Numbered from the stretch's first letter, positions 43,690-53,007 are shown. The stretch is DNA of 64,000 nucleotides from Ideonella sp. (GCA_016721465.1 JADKIA010000028.1:496001-560000), one strand, 5' to 3'. Translations and numbers: made by a program. Notes: generated by a model from the sequence alone, not told the origin.

Positions 43690-45038
43690 CCAGCCTTGGC
43701 GTCCGCGCGGCGCTGCAGGGCCATGCGCAGGCGTTCATGCCGCACGGCAGTCAGGCCGTAGTGCAGTGCAATGAACATCGCAATGCCCAGCACCGCGCTG
43801 GGCACCAGCGCATACAACAGGCGCAGCGAAGCAAGTGCTGCCTCGTTGGTCTCTCCTGCCGCGTGGTAGCCCACCCAGGCCAATGCATTGAGCGAGGCGC
43901 CCTGGCCCACAGCCAGGCCCAGGTTGGTCACCACGCCCGACACGGCAAACAGCAGGCCGACGCGCGATTTGCGGGTGATGGCCGTGTCCACATCCGCTGC
44001 ATCGGCGAGCATCGCGGCCGGAAGGAGGTCGAGCGCGCCGAAGCACAAGCCCTTTGCAATGAACATGGCGGTAAACAGCGCCACATCACCCTTGCCCAAG
44101 AAGTACATGGCGAGGTTGGTGCAGATGGCGATCACCATGCCCATGGCAAGCGCCTCGTGCTTGCTGCTGCGCTTAGCAATCCAGCGCCAGAATGGCACGC
44201 CCATGAAGGCGCTGACGAAGTAGTAGACGTAGATCAACCCGATGTTCTTCACACCGACCACGTCACGCGCGAAGAACACTGTCAATGTCTGGCGAAACGT
44301 TTCGGCGCTGAAACCCACAAAGAGCACCAACAGGATGCAGCGAAGCGGACCGTTGCGCCGTAGGGAGCGCCAGTTGGCCTTCCAGTCGATTGGCACGCGC
44401 GGCGACACGGGCGCCGCGGTCGGCTCGGGTGTGGCATAGAGGTTGATGGCCACCACGATGGGCAGCACGATCAGCGTCATCAAGCTCAGTGTGGAAAGCA
44501 CGTCCGACGATCTGGCCCCAGGCTGGGCGAGCACGATCGCCGGAACCAGCGTTGACACGATGAGGCCCGCCGTGGAACAAAACTGCCGCACGGACGAGAT
44601 GTGGGTGCGCTCGTGGTAGTGCGGCGAGAGTTGCGCGCCCCAGGCGCGGTGCGGCACTTGAATCAGCGAGAAGCCAGCGTACATCACTGCCAGCCAACCC
44701 AGAAAGTAAGTCAGGCTCACGCCGGTGTGGGGATTGAACAGTTGCGTCATGCCCAGCAAGAGCACCGCCGTGCCTGCCACCAGGAATGGCTTGCGGCGCC
44801 CGAAGCGCGTGCGCAGTCGGTCGCTGGTGGCGCCAATGAACGGATCGATGCAGATGTCGGCGAAGCGCGCGATCATCATGGCCGTGCCCAGGGCGGCAAG
44901 CGAAATGCCCATTTCGCCCGCATAGAACGGCGCCAGATAGATGGCCAGCGGCAACCCGATCGTGGACAGGGGCAAGGCCACCAAGCCAAAAGCCCAGATG
45001 GCGGGGTGCGAGAGCGCGGGTGCGGTCGTCTGGGTCAT
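43686..45038 (-). CDS. GPH-family sugar/cation symporter (MFS_2, MelB-like)
   Basis: A 450-residue transporter with about 12 membrane helices. The family marks are IDPFIGATSDRLRTRFGRRKP after helix 2 and AWGAQLSPHYHERT between helices 4 and 5, as in melibiose, galactoside and glucuronide carriers that co-transport Na+ or H+. It lies between the acyl-CoA block and the galactose genes on the strand of the latter, but a 228-bp gap separates it from galK. A motif site (45079-45094) is about 40 bp upstream. Predicted cargo: a galactoside or galactosyl-glycerol, which is an inference from neighbours. Confidence 0.85.
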   Translation of the reverse strand: MTQTTAPALSHPAIWAFGLVALPLSTIGLPLAIYLAPFYAGEMGISLAALGTAMMIARFADICIDPFIGATSDRLRTRFGRRKPFLVAGTAVLLLGMTQLFNPHTGVSLTYFLGWLAVMYAGFSLIQVPHRAWGAQLSPHYHERTHISSVRQFCSTAGLIVSTLVPAIVLAQPGARSSDVLSTLSLMTLIVLPIVVAINLYATPEPTAAPVSPRVPIDWKANWRSLRRNGPLRCILLVLFVGFSAETFRQTLTVFFARDVVGVKNIGLIYVYYFVSAFMGVPFWRWIAKRSSKHEALAMGMVIAICTNLAMYFLGKGDVALFTAMFIAKGLCFGALDLLPAAMLADAADVDTAITRKSRVGLLFAVSGVVTNLGLAVGQGASLNALAWVGYHAAGETNEAALASLRLLYALVPSAVLGIAMFIALHYGLTAVRHERLRMALQRRADAKAG

Positions 45039-45078
45039 GTCCGGTGGCCGATGCCTACCTGACGGCAGGCCTGTCTTA

Positions 45079-45094
45079 TTGGATCATTCGTCAA
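45079..45094. promoter_or_regulatory. Motif site 3: operator-like repeat upstream of the GPH transporter
   Basis: TTGGATCATTCGTCAA shares 13 of 16 positions with site 1 and, on the other strand (TTGACGAATGATCCAA), 13 of 16 with site 4. It is embedded in a longer inverted repeat with perfect 7-bp arms CTTATTG and CAATAAG (45075-45098). This is the best-formed palindrome of the group. Confidence 0.6.
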
Positions 45095-45266
45095 TAAGAG
45101 TGGCGCTAGGTGTTTGCACCAAATAGCGTGCCATGAGGCCGTGGATGTCTGACGGCTTGCGCCCACGCCATGCCGGTGACGGTGGGCTGTCTCGAGCACG
45201 ACGACGCATGGCGGTTTCGGCACTCGCGGCACGGCGAACGTGTCGGTTCAACGAATCCGGATTCGG

Positions 45267-46427
45267 CTACCCATTCAATGGCCCGGCGCCCGCGCTGGCT
45301 CGACAGACAAACACCTTGGCGGCCAGGCCCTCAGGTGACCGATACAGCCGATGCACGGCCGACTCCACCGCGCCCACGCGCTCGGCCGGCAGCAGTGCGA
45401 CCACGCAGCCGCCAAAGCCCCCGCCGGTCATGCGGCAGCCGCCCTGGCCGCCCAGCACGTGGCCGATGACGTTGACCAGGCGGTTCACTGCTGGCACGGT
45501 GATTTCGAAGTCGTCGCGCATGGATGCATGCGACTCGGCCATCAGCGCGGCCATGGCACTCAGGTCGCCACGCTCGAGCGCCACAGCGGCGCGCTGCGTG
45601 CGGTCGTTCTCGGTCACCACATGGCGTGCGCGGCGCAATGTCAGCGGATCCAGGGTGCTGCTGGCCAGTTGCGCGGCCGTCAGGTCGCGCAGCGCAGCCA
45701 CGCCGAAGTGGCGTGCAGCGGCTTCGCAGGCGGCGCGACGTTCGTTGTAGTGGCTGTCCACCAGGCCACGTCGCACCATCGAGTGTGCGATCAACACAGC
45801 GACCCCATGGGGCAGGGGAACCGCGCAAGTGTCCAGGCTGCGGCAATCGATCAACAGTGCGTGGCCGGCCTGGCCGCGCGCCGATACCAACTGGTCCATG
45901 ATGCCGCACCGGCAGCCCACGAACCCGTTCTCGGCGCGTTGCGCCATGAGTGCCACTTGCGTGGGGTCGACACGCGGCAACGCACCCACGGCGCGGAAGG
46001 CCGTACCCACCGCCACCTGCAGCGACGCTGATGAGGACAGGCCCGCGCCCTGAGGCACGTCGCCGGTGATGGTCATGTCCAGGCCCGGCAGTGCGAGGTC
46101 GCTCGCCAGCAGTTGCTGCACCATGCCGCGCACATAGGCTGCCCAGGGCTGGCCTTGGGGGTGTGCGATGGGCTGGTCCAGGTCGAACTCATCACGAGCG
46201 CCTTCGCAGTCCAACGCCAACACCCTCACGCGTCGGTCCCGGCGACGGCGCAGTGCAATCACGGTGGCGCGGTCGATCGCGCAAGGCAGAACGAAGCCGC
46301 CGTTGTAGTCGGTATGCTCGCCGATCAGGTTGACGCGACCAGGGGCTTGAACGCAGGCCTGGGGTGTGGTGCCAAAGGCGCTGGCGAACGCCGCCTCGGC
46401 ACGTATGCGAAGTGCAGCTTGGCTCAT
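45267..46427 (-). CDS. galK: Galactokinase
   Basis: A 386-residue GHMP kinase. [15 protein letters not shown] (about 29-43) is the galactokinase signature with the galactose-binding residues; the ATP loop is [14 protein letters not shown] and the third GHMP motif GGGFGGC lies near the C-terminus. It phosphorylates alpha-D-galactose at O1. ATG 46427 overlaps the galT stop (ATGA). With galT and the GH42 gene it forms an operon transcribed leftward; UDP-galactose 4-epimerase and a mutarotase are not in the window. Confidence 0.95.
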   Translation of the reverse strand: MSQAALRIRAEAAFASAFGTTPQACVQAPGRVNLIGEHTDYNGGFVLPCAIDRATVIALRRRRDRRVRVLALDCEGARDEFDLDQPIAHPQGQPWAAYVRGMVQQLLASDLALPGLDMTITGDVPQGAGLSSSASLQVAVGTAFRAVGALPRVDPTQVALMAQRAENGFVGCRCGIMDQLVSARGQAGHALLIDCRSLDTCAVPLPHGVAVLIAHSMVRRGLVDSHYNERRAACEAAARHFGVAALRDLTAAQLASSTLDPLTLRRARHVVTENDRTQRAAVALERGDLSAMAALMAESHASMRDDFEITVPAVNRLVNVIGHVLGGQGGCRMTGGGFGGCVVALLPAERVGAVESAVHRLYRSPEGLAAKVFVCRASAGAGPLNG

Positions 46428-47482
46428 GCCTGCCCCGCCCCGCTGGTGCGGTAGTGGACGGCCGACACCGCGCGAAGCGCGGCCGCGGCTTGTTCCGGCG
46501 TCAGGTCGCGCTGGGCCTCGGCCAGCATTTCGTAGCCCACCATGAACTTGCGTACCTGTGCGGACCGCAGCAGTGGGGGATAGAAGTGTGCGTGCAGTTG
46601 CCACGGGCGCGTGTCACGGCCGTCGAATGGCGCCCCGTGCCAACCCATCGAATACGGGAAGCTGCATCCAAACAGGTTGTCGTAGCGGGCAGTCAGTTCG
46701 CCCAACAGCGTGGACAGGGTGTCCCGTTCGGGAGGCGTCAAGTCAGCCAGGCGGGCCACCGGCAAACGAGGCAACACCAGGGTCTCGAAGGGCCAAGTGG
46801 CCCACCACGGCACCACGGCGAGCCAGTGCGTGTTGATGCAGACGGTGCGTTCCTGTGCCACCACTTCGCGCGCCGCGTAGTCCAGCAGCAGCGCCATGCC
46901 GTGGTCGGCAAACCAGGCGCGCTGGGCAGTGTCTTCCGCCGCGGGCTCGTCGGGCAAAACGTCAGTGGCCCAGATTTGGCCATGCGGATGAGGGTTGGAG
47001 CAGCCCATCATCGCGCCCTTGTTCTCGAACACCTGCACCCAGGGCCAGCGCGCGCCCAGTTCCGCGGTCTGCGCGGACCAGGTGTCGACCACGGCCCGGC
47101 GCGCAGCCGGCGCCAGTTCAGGCAGCGTCAGCGCGTGCTCATGCGAAAAGCACAGCACCCGGCTGACACCCCGGGCGGGGGCGGTACGCAGTAGCGGGTC
47201 GCCGCTGTCGCCGGGCCCGGGCACGTCGGCCAGCAGGGCCGGGAAGTCGTTGTCAAAGACCCACGGGCCGCGGTAGTCGGGGTTGATGCCACAATGAACG
47301 CGGGCATTGCCCGGGCACAGGTAGCACTGCGGGTCGTGGTTGGGACGGGCGGAGGTGTCGGCGACGTCGCGCTGGCCCTGCCAGGGGCGAAGGTTGCGCT
47401 GCGGCGACACCAGCACCCAGCGCCCCGTGAGCGGGTTGAGGCGCCGGTGCGGGTGGCGCCCTGGGTCGAAAGCATCGCTCAT
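46424..47482 (-). CDS. galT: Galactose-1-phosphate uridylyltransferase
   Basis: A 352-residue class I GalT. The zinc ligands CYLC near residue 54 and the catalytic motif NPHPHGQ near residue 170 are present, followed by the C-terminal HIT-like half with FMVGYEML near the end. It exchanges galactose-1-phosphate with UDP-glucose in the Leloir pathway. The start overlaps the GH42 gene stop by ATGA. Long in-frame extension upstream is only the shadow of the GH42 gene. Confidence 0.95.
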   Translation of the reverse strand: MSDAFDPGRHPHRRLNPLTGRWVLVSPQRNLRPWQGQRDVADTSARPNHDPQCYLCPGNARVHCGINPDYRGPWVFDNDFPALLADVPGPGDSGDPLLRTAPARGVSRVLCFSHEHALTLPELAPAARRAVVDTWSAQTAELGARWPWVQVFENKGAMMGCSNPHPHGQIWATDVLPDEPAAEDTAQRAWFADHGMALLLDYAAREVVAQERTVCINTHWLAVVPWWATWPFETLVLPRLPVARLADLTPPERDTLSTLLGELTARYDNLFGCSFPYSMGWHGAPFDGRDTRPWQLHAHFYPPLLRSAQVRKFMVGYEMLAEAQRDLTPEQAAAALRAVSAVHYRTSGAGQA

Positions 47483-49437
47483 GGGGCACTCCGACGCGCG
47501 ATGCCCATGCCATGCGCGGGGATCGTCTCGCCGCCCAGCACCCAGTTGGCTTGCGGCAGCTGCAATACGTGCTGCTGGCTGTCGTAGTTGAAAGCGAACA
47601 GCAGATCGCCGCGGCGGCGGATGCGCAGGCCTTCGGGCAGGCGGACGGTGGCCAGCCCCGCATCGGCCGCAGCCTGTTCGAGCACCAGGCGCTGCAATCC
47701 GGCACTGAACCAGCCCGCCAGGTAGCGCGTGCGCCCCTGACGTAACAGCGCTGGCGCGCCGTCGGCGTAGCGCGCCAGCACCGACACGCCGGGGCGCGCC
47801 TCCACGGTCTCGCGCCAGCGGGTCGAACTGTGGCGTTCCCGGTCGATGTGTACTGTGTCCGTGACCCCCGGCCGCAGTGACTCCACGCGCAGCACGCGCA
47901 GATCGATGAGGGATTGCAACACGCCAGGGGGCAGGCCCGGCGGGATGCTCACGGCATCGACCTTGGAACCGGCCCGTGGGTAGAGCACCAATTGAGCCCT
48001 GCTGGCTCGCAGTACGGCCAGCAGCGCATCGTTGACCAGCGGCACGGCTGGCAGCACCACCAGCGCATAGGCACCCAGGTCCGCGCCGGGCGGCACGATG
48101 TCGATGTCCAGGCCCAGCGAGCGCAGCGCGCTGTAGGCCTCGTAGACGAGTTGCAGCCCGTTGTAGTCGGCGCCTTGCGGCTGCACGTCCAGCAGCCACA
48201 TGCCGGCATAGTCGAAGACCAGGGCCACGGCCGCGCGTTGCGTGGACTGCGTCTGCAAGGTCGGCAGTTGCGCCAGTTCGGACGCCACAGCGGCCGCTTC
48301 GGCACCGCCCACATCGATGTGCCGGTCAGGCGTCTGCAGGCCCGCATGCATCTGCTCCTGGCCGAAGGGCGCCTGGCGCCAGCGGAAGTAGCTGACGACA
48401 TCGGCCCCGTGTGCAAAGGCCTCCCAGGTCCACAGACGCACCATGCCCGGCGCCGGCGCAGGGTTCCAGCGCGCCCAGTTGACGGGCCCGGGCTGCTGCT
48501 CCATGACCCAGAAAGGCTGGCGCGACATGCCGCGGTACAGGTCATGGTGGAAGGCCGCGAAGTCGGGGTGCCCGGTGCGCAGCCAGCGCAGCTTGTCTTC
48601 CGCGCCGAACCAGAACATCTCCAGCGCGCCGAGGGGGTAACTGTCCCAACTGGCCACGTCCAGGTCGGCCGCTACCGCTTGGTGATCGAAGGCGGTGAAA
48701 AGCTGCATGAAGTTGTGCACCAGGACGCGGCCGGGTGACAGGCGACGCAGGATGTCGCACTGGGCGCCGTTGAATCGCCGCACCTCGTCCGACGCGAAGC
48801 GCTGGTAGTCCAGCCGGTGCGCGGGGTTGGCTTCCGTGACCGTGGCGGCCGGCGAGTCCACCTCGGCGAAGCGCGTGTACTCCTGGCTCCAGAACACATT
48901 GCCCCAGGCCTCGTTGAGCGCGGCCACAGTGCCGTAACGCTGCTGCAACCAAAGGCGGAAGCGCCGCACGGCCTGGGGGGAATGGCTGACCACGGTGTCG
49001 TGGCAGCCGTACTCGTTGTCGGTCTGCCAGGCCACCACCGCCGGATGGCGACCATAGCGCTCGCCAAAGGCGCGGGTGATGCGCTCGGCCTGGGCCAGAT
49101 AGCTGTCGCTGGAAAAGTCGTAGTGACGGCGCGAACCGAAGCGGCGCGGCCTGCCATCGGCACCCGCGGCCAGCATGTGGGGGTCCTGATCCACCAGCCA
49201 CTTGGGTGGCGTGGCGGTAGGCGTGCACATCACGATCTGCAGCCCGGTGTCGGCCAGCACCTGCACCGCGAGGTCCAGCCATTCCCAGTGGAACTCACCC
49301 GGCCGCGGCTCCACGCGCGACCAGCAGAACTCGCCGATGCGCACCTGCCGGATGCCCAGGTCCACCATCTGGCGCGCGTCGTCGGGCCACCAGGCCTCGG
49401 GCCAGTGTTCGGGGTAGTAGCAGACACCCAGGTGCAT
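47479..49437 (-). CDS. GH42 family beta-galactosidase
   Basis: A 652-residue GH42 enzyme. The acid/base is Glu142 in TDNEYG and the nucleophile Glu313 in [11 protein letters not shown]. The TIM barrel (1-about 380) is followed by the trimerisation domain and a short C-terminal beta-domain. No signal peptide, so it acts in the cytoplasm on imported galactosides, releasing beta-linked galactose from oligosaccharides or small aglycones. It lies 3 nt after the epoxide-hydrolase-like gene and overlaps galT, so a four-gene operon begins with that hydrolase. Confidence 0.93.
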   Translation of the reverse strand: MHLGVCYYPEHWPEAWWPDDARQMVDLGIRQVRIGEFCWSRVEPRPGEFHWEWLDLAVQVLADTGLQIVMCTPTATPPKWLVDQDPHMLAAGADGRPRRFGSRRHYDFSSDSYLAQAERITRAFGERYGRHPAVVAWQTDNEYGCHDTVVSHSPQAVRRFRLWLQQRYGTVAALNEAWGNVFWSQEYTRFAEVDSPAATVTEANPAHRLDYQRFASDEVRRFNGAQCDILRRLSPGRVLVHNFMQLFTAFDHQAVAADLDVASWDSYPLGALEMFWFGAEDKLRWLRTGHPDFAAFHHDLYRGMSRQPFWVMEQQPGPVNWARWNPAPAPGMVRLWTWEAFAHGADVVSYFRWRQAPFGQEQMHAGLQTPDRHIDVGGAEAAAVASELAQLPTLQTQSTQRAAVALVFDYAGMWLLDVQPQGADYNGLQLVYEAYSALRSLGLDIDIVPPGADLGAYALVVLPAVPLVNDALLAVLRASRAQLVLYPRAGSKVDAVSIPPGLPPGVLQSLIDLRVLRVESLRPGVTDTVHIDRERHSSTRWRETVEARPGVSVLARYADGAPALLRQGRTRYLAGWFSAGLQRLVLEQAAADAGLATVRLPEGLRIRRRGDLLFAFNYDSQQHVLQLPQANWVLGGETIPAHGMGIARRSAP

Positions 49438-49440
49438 GAC

Positions 49441-50319
49441 TCAGAACTCCTCGGCCAGAAAGGAAGCCAGCAAGTCGGCGGCCAGCGCCGGCTGTTCGCG
49501 CAGCAGCCAGTGGCCGCCTTCGGTCTCGCGGTGGATGCGCAGACGCGGCACCCACCGTTCCAGCCCGTCCAGGCATTGCGCCGGGAAGGAACCGTCACGA
49601 TCGCCCCAGACGACGAGGGTCGGTACGTCCACCACGCCACTGGCGCCCATCAAGTCCGGCACCGACATGATCCCAGTGGGGCTCAGCGCGGCGTCGAAAT
49701 CCAGTGCGCGGTACCAGTTCAGGGCGCCGGTCAAGGCGCCGGGCTGTGACCAGGCGGCCGTGCAGTGCGCGCGTTCGCCCTGGTCATCGCGGCCTCCGGA
49801 TCGAACGGCCCACAGCAACTCGAATTGCCGTTCGGCCAGTCGGGACTCGGCCCCCGGTTCACACAACCGGCGAACGTAGCCTGACGCCGCGCGCTGCGCT
49901 GGATCGGCCTTCAGTTGCTCGGCGAAACGGCAAGGGTGCGGCGCGTTGAAAACAACCAGGCGTGACACGCGGTCTGGGTGCAATGCCGCCACGGCCCAGG
50001 CCAGCATGCCGCCCCAGTCGTGCCCCACCAGGGCGCAGCGCCCGCCCAGTTGCGCGATCAGCGCCACGACGTCGTTCACCAGGTGCCGGATCCCGTAGTC
50101 GGCCACCGCTGACGGCTTGTCCGACAGGTTGATGCCGCGCAGGTCAGGCGCCGTCAGGTGGTGGCCTGTGGCCAGCGCGTCCATCAATGGCTCCCACAGT
50201 CGCCAGTGATCGGGAAAGCCATGCAGCAGCAGCACCGGGCTGCCCTGGCCTGCCTGCGCCATGTGCAGTTGCACGCCGGCAGCCGGCAGGCGGCAGAAGT
50301 GGATCGTGCTTTCCTTCAT
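49441..50319 (-). CDS. Epoxide-hydrolase-like alpha/beta hydrolase
   Basis: A 292-residue hydrolase with soluble epoxide hydrolase features: oxyanion motif HGFPDHW (33-39), nucleophile Asp101 in GHDWGG, acid Asp in WGDRDG about 240-242 and His270 in GGHW. The cap segment NWYRAL supplies a Tyr (Tyr203) at the place of the epoxide-opening tyrosine, with Tyr148 as possible second. Haloalkane dehalogenase is less likely. The TAATAT box inside the motif at 50321-50336 would place transcription initiation at about the ATG, so the mRNA may be leaderless; no ribosome-binding site is visible. It heads the beta-galactosidase/galT/galK operon. Confidence 0.78.
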   Translation of the reverse strand: MKESTIHFCRLPAAGVQLHMAQAGQGSPVLLLHGFPDHWRLWEPLMDALATGHHLTAPDLRGINLSDKPSAVADYGIRHLVNDVVALIAQLGGRCALVGHDWGGMLAWAVAALHPDRVSRLVVFNAPHPCRFAEQLKADPAQRAASGYVRRLCEPGAESRLAERQFELLWAVRSGGRDDQGERAHCTAAWSQPGALTGALNWYRALDFDAALSPTGIMSVPDLMGASGVVDVPTLVVWGDRDGSFPAQCLDGLERWVPRLRIHRETEGGHWLLREQPALAADLLASFLAEEF

Positions 50320-50320
50320 A

Positions 50321-50336
50321 TTGACGAATATTACAA
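50321..50336. promoter_or_regulatory. Motif site 4: operator-like motif between epoxide-hydrolase-like and alpha-galactosidase genes
   Basis: TTGACGAATATTACAA lies in the 50-bp gap between divergent genes, one base from the hydrolase ATG and 33 bp from the alpha-galactosidase start. It shares 13 of 16 positions with site 2 and with site 3. Read toward the hydrolase it contains TAATAT, a plausible -10 box, so a bound repressor would block this promoter directly. Confidence 0.55.
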
Positions 50337-50369
50337 TAGCAACCCGGCCCACTGACCTGGAGCAAGCCC

Positions 50370-52505
50370 TTGAGCGCGCGCTTTCACCGCCTGGACAGCA
50401 CCGACCAGACACAAGTCTGGATGACGCCGCTGGATCGGATGCCCCAGCTGTTGTACTGGGGCGAGCCACTGCCGGCACATTGCGACCTGGAGTCCCTGCG
50501 CCGAGCGTGTCAACCGGCGCTGCCGCACGGCGGGCTCGACGTTGCGGAGACAGTGTCCTGGCTGCCGGAACCCGGACGCGGCTTCACCGATGCACCGGGC
50601 CTTGCCGTGCGCCGCGGGGAACGGCTTCTCTACACCCAGTTCGCCCTGCAGTCGGCCGAATCCTGTGACGACGCCTGGCTGTTCGAGCTCAATGACCCAC
50701 AGGCTGGTCTGGCCCTGAGTCTGCGCTTGCGGCTGCACCCCGCCAGCGGCGTGTTCAGCGCAGACTGCCGACTGATCAATCAGGGCAGCGATGCGCTGTC
50801 GGTCGACACACTGGCAACCCTGGCGCTTCCCGTTCCGTGCCACTTCAGCGAACGCCTGTCGCTGGCGGGGCGTTGGGCTTCCGAATTCCAGACAGTGCGC
50901 GAAGCGATTGGTAGCGCGGGCTGGCTGCAGGAGTCGCGCGTGGGCCGCACGTCGCACCACGCCTTCCCGGGGCTGGTGCTGATGGAGGCCGGCACGCATG
51001 CCACCCAGGGCGAGGCCTGGGGGCTGCAACTGGCCTGGTCGGGCAACCACCGCGTGTTGCTGCAACACCTGCGCCTGGGTGGCCTGCAGGTTCAGGCCGG
51101 CGAACTGCTGCTGCCCGGTGAGATGAGCGTGCAGCCTGGTCAGTTCTACGACGCGCCCACCTTGCACTTCGTGCGCAGCAGCGCAGGCCTGCGCGAGTTG
51201 AGTCTCCGCTGGCATCGCTACGTCCGCGAGTGCGTGTTGCCCAGGCCGACCGGCTCCCGACTCGTCCAGTTCAACACCTGGGAAGCGACCTACTTCGACC
51301 ACGACCCCCTGCGCCTGCGCGCCCTGGCTGAGCGTGCCGCAGGCCTCGGCGTGGAGCGCTTCGTGCTGGACGACGGCTGGTTTGCGGGCCGGTACGACGA
51401 CCGCGCTGGGCTCGGTGACTGGGTGCCCTGCCCCCAACGCTATCCCGAGGGGCTGGCGCCGCTGGCAGCCCACTGCCAGGTCCTGGGCATGCAGTTCGGG
51501 CTGTGGGTGGAGCCTGAGGGTGTCAGCCGCGCCAGCGACTTGTTCCGTGCCCATCCCGAATGGGTCATGTGTGTGCCCGGTCTGGAGCAGCCGCTGGGCC
51601 GCCATCAGTACGTGCTGAACCTGGGTTTGGTACCAGCGCGCGAGCACCTGTTCAGGCAGCTCGAAGACTTGCTCCGCAGCGCCCCCATCGCCTTCCTGAA
51701 GTGGGACATGAACCGTGACATGACCCATGCGGCCGGACCATCCGGCCAAGCCGCCGTGCGCGAACACGTGCTGGGACTGTATGCCCTGATCGACGACTTG
51801 CGCAGGGCCTTCCCGAACCTGGAGATCGAGACCTGCGCTTCAGGCGGTGCGCGCGCTGACCTGGGGATACTGCAGCGCAGTTCGCGCGTCTGGGTGTCGG
51901 ACTGCAACGATCCGATCGAGCGCCAGCGCATCCAGCGCGCCCTGCTGGGCTTCCTGCCACCCGAAGTGATGGGCATCCATGTCGGCGACGCTCGCAGCCA
52001 CACCACCGGCCGCATCACGGACATGCCGCTGCGCACACTGAACGCCCTATTTGGCCACCTCGGAATCGAGGCCAATCTGCTGAACCTCCTGGAAGAAGAG
52101 GCGCATCAGCTGAAGGCGGCCATTGCTGTCTACAAGGCCGAAAGACACTGGCTGCACGAAGCGCAAGTCACCGCCATCGACCACCCCGACCCGGCATTCC
52201 TGGCGACCCTGGCCCTGTCCGCCGATGGGCAGCGGGGGCTGATCGCGCTGGTGGCCGTCGACCGCATGCGCGACGCCGTGCCGGCACCGCTGCGCGTACC
52301 CGGCGTCTTAGCCGATGCCAACTACAAGGTGACCGGGCATCCGTTTTGGCCGCCCGCAGCAAGAAACGGGAAGACCCAAGCCGGCCTGTTCCAGACGGAC
52401 GACGGCGTGGTGCTGCCTGGGCGCGCGCTGCAGAACTGCGGATTTGCCTTGCCGCTACTCCATCCGGGTTCGGGAATCCTGTTGACTGTGGAGAGGCAGT
52501 CCTAG
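50370..52505 (+). CDS. GH36 family alpha-galactosidase
   Basis: A 711-residue GH36 enzyme. The nucleophile Asp446 lies in FLKWDMNRD and the acid/base Asp511 in WVSDCNDPIERQ; the beta-supersandwich N-terminal domain and central TIM barrel (QFNTWEATYFDHD onward) are complete. The TTG start at 50370 has GGAG seven nt upstream; no in-frame ATG occurs before residue 19. It lacks a signal peptide and should release alpha-1,6-linked galactose in the cytoplasm. It is divergent from the beta-galactosidase operon with a shared motif site between. Confidence 0.93.
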   Translation: MSARFHRLDSTDQTQVWMTPLDRMPQLLYWGEPLPAHCDLESLRRACQPALPHGGLDVAETVSWLPEPGRGFTDAPGLAVRRGERLLYTQFALQSAESCDDAWLFELNDPQAGLALSLRLRLHPASGVFSADCRLINQGSDALSVDTLATLALPVPCHFSERLSLAGRWASEFQTVREAIGSAGWLQESRVGRTSHHAFPGLVLMEAGTHATQGEAWGLQLAWSGNHRVLLQHLRLGGLQVQAGELLLPGEMSVQPGQFYDAPTLHFVRSSAGLRELSLRWHRYVRECVLPRPTGSRLVQFNTWEATYFDHDPLRLRALAERAAGLGVERFVLDDGWFAGRYDDRAGLGDWVPCPQRYPEGLAPLAAHCQVLGMQFGLWVEPEGVSRASDLFRAHPEWVMCVPGLEQPLGRHQYVLNLGLVPAREHLFRQLEDLLRSAPIAFLKWDMNRDMTHAAGPSGQAAVREHVLGLYALIDDLRRAFPNLEIETCASGGARADLGILQRSSRVWVSDCNDPIERQRIQRALLGFLPPEVMGIHVGDARSHTTGRITDMPLRTLNALFGHLGIEANLLNLLEEEAHQLKAAIAVYKAERHWLHEAQVTAIDHPDPAFLATLALSADGQRGLIALVAVDRMRDAVPAPLRVPGVLADANYKVTGHPFWPPAARNGKTQAGLFQTDDGVVLPGRALQNCGFALPLLHPGSGILLTVERQS

Positions 52506-52541
52506 CCTCGATTGAGGTCTCGACGGCTCACATCCCGAATG

Positions 52542-52560
52542 CCCCCGGCTTTGCCGGGGG
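52542..52560 (+). terminator. GC-rich hairpin after the alpha-galactosidase gene
   Basis: CCCCCGGC and GCCGGGGG pair perfectly over 8 bp with a TTT loop, 37 bp after the stop codon. There is no T-run, so termination efficiency is uncertain; the structure alone is strong. Confidence 0.5.
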
Positions 52561-52724
52561 ATGATTACATGCTTGTTCGAGGGCCTTGCAATCGGCAGTG
52601 GGTGCCGCAGAATGACACTGTTCGCGGTCTCATGACGGCCCAGATGGACCGGGGGAACAGAAAGGGGAACAGCGCAAACTGTCTCCTGAGGTTCTCCAAT
52701 GAAATCAAGAGCTTACGCCGCCGT

Positions 52725-52747
52725 TTCGAGTCCCATCAGCCACCCCA
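52725..52747 (+). repeat. 23-nt copy of the 3' end of tRNA-His (probable att site scar)
   Basis: TTCGAGTCCCATCAGCCACC followed by CCA corresponds to the T-loop, 3' T-stem, acceptor 3' strand, discriminator and CCA of proteobacterial tRNA-His (E. coli has TTCGAATCCCATTAGCCACC plus CCA). The upstream sequence does not fold into the rest of a tRNA: the 5' T-stem strand and anticodon arm are absent. Such 3' fragments are left at the distal end of integrative elements that use a tRNA gene as attB. Assigned from memory of the tRNA sequence. Confidence 0.65.
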
Positions 52748-52774
52748 GGTAACACCGGGCACAGCCCGTCCAGC

Positions 52775-52800
52775 GGCCTCTCATCGCAAGGTGAGGGGCC
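52775..52800 (+). terminator. Hairpin downstream of the tRNA-His fragment
   Basis: GGCCTCTCA and TGAGGGGCC pair over 9 bp (one G-T) with an 8-nt loop, followed by GTTGTCGTT. Placed 28 bp after the tRNA 3' end, it is likely the original terminator of the tRNA-His transcript. Confidence 0.5.
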
Positions 52801-52880
52801 GTTGTCGTTGGAGCCCGGCACATCGATCTGCACGGTAGGGGCAGAGCAAATCGTCTCGCGGATTTTGGTTACCTGCACAT

Positions 52881-52910
52881 CGAAACGACCCCATCTTGAG
52901 GGGTGTTTCG
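52881..52910. terminator. Long hairpin, one bulge
   Basis: CGAAACGACCCC pairs with GGGGTGTTTCG around a 7-nt loop, with one unpaired base. It lies between the tRNA scar and the toxin-antitoxin promoter and would insulate that pair from upstream transcription; it could work in both directions. Confidence 0.4.
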
Positions 52911-52971
52911 AAATCAGCTTGAAGGCTGCACGCACAACAGCACGCTTCCCGCGCAGATCGGCTCATGTTGC

Positions 52972-52990
52972 TGTATGCTATTGTCATACA
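52972..52990. promoter_or_regulatory. Inverted repeat upstream of the antitoxin gene
   Basis: TGTATG and CATACA are perfect 6-bp inverted arms separated by 7 bp, 17 bp before the antitoxin ATG. This is where ribbon-helix-helix antitoxins normally bind to repress their own operon. Confidence 0.55.
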
Positions 52991-53007
52991 CGCCATGGAG
53001 TTCCATC

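Larger units (their letters stand above)
52506..53007. other. 502-bp non-coding stretch with tRNA scar and hairpins
   Basis: No gene is supported. It holds, in order, a strong hairpin after the alpha-galactosidase gene, a 23-nt tRNA-His 3' end, a hairpin of the kind that follows tRNA operons, another long hairpin and the toxin-antitoxin operator. Each is listed separately. Confidence 0.7.
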
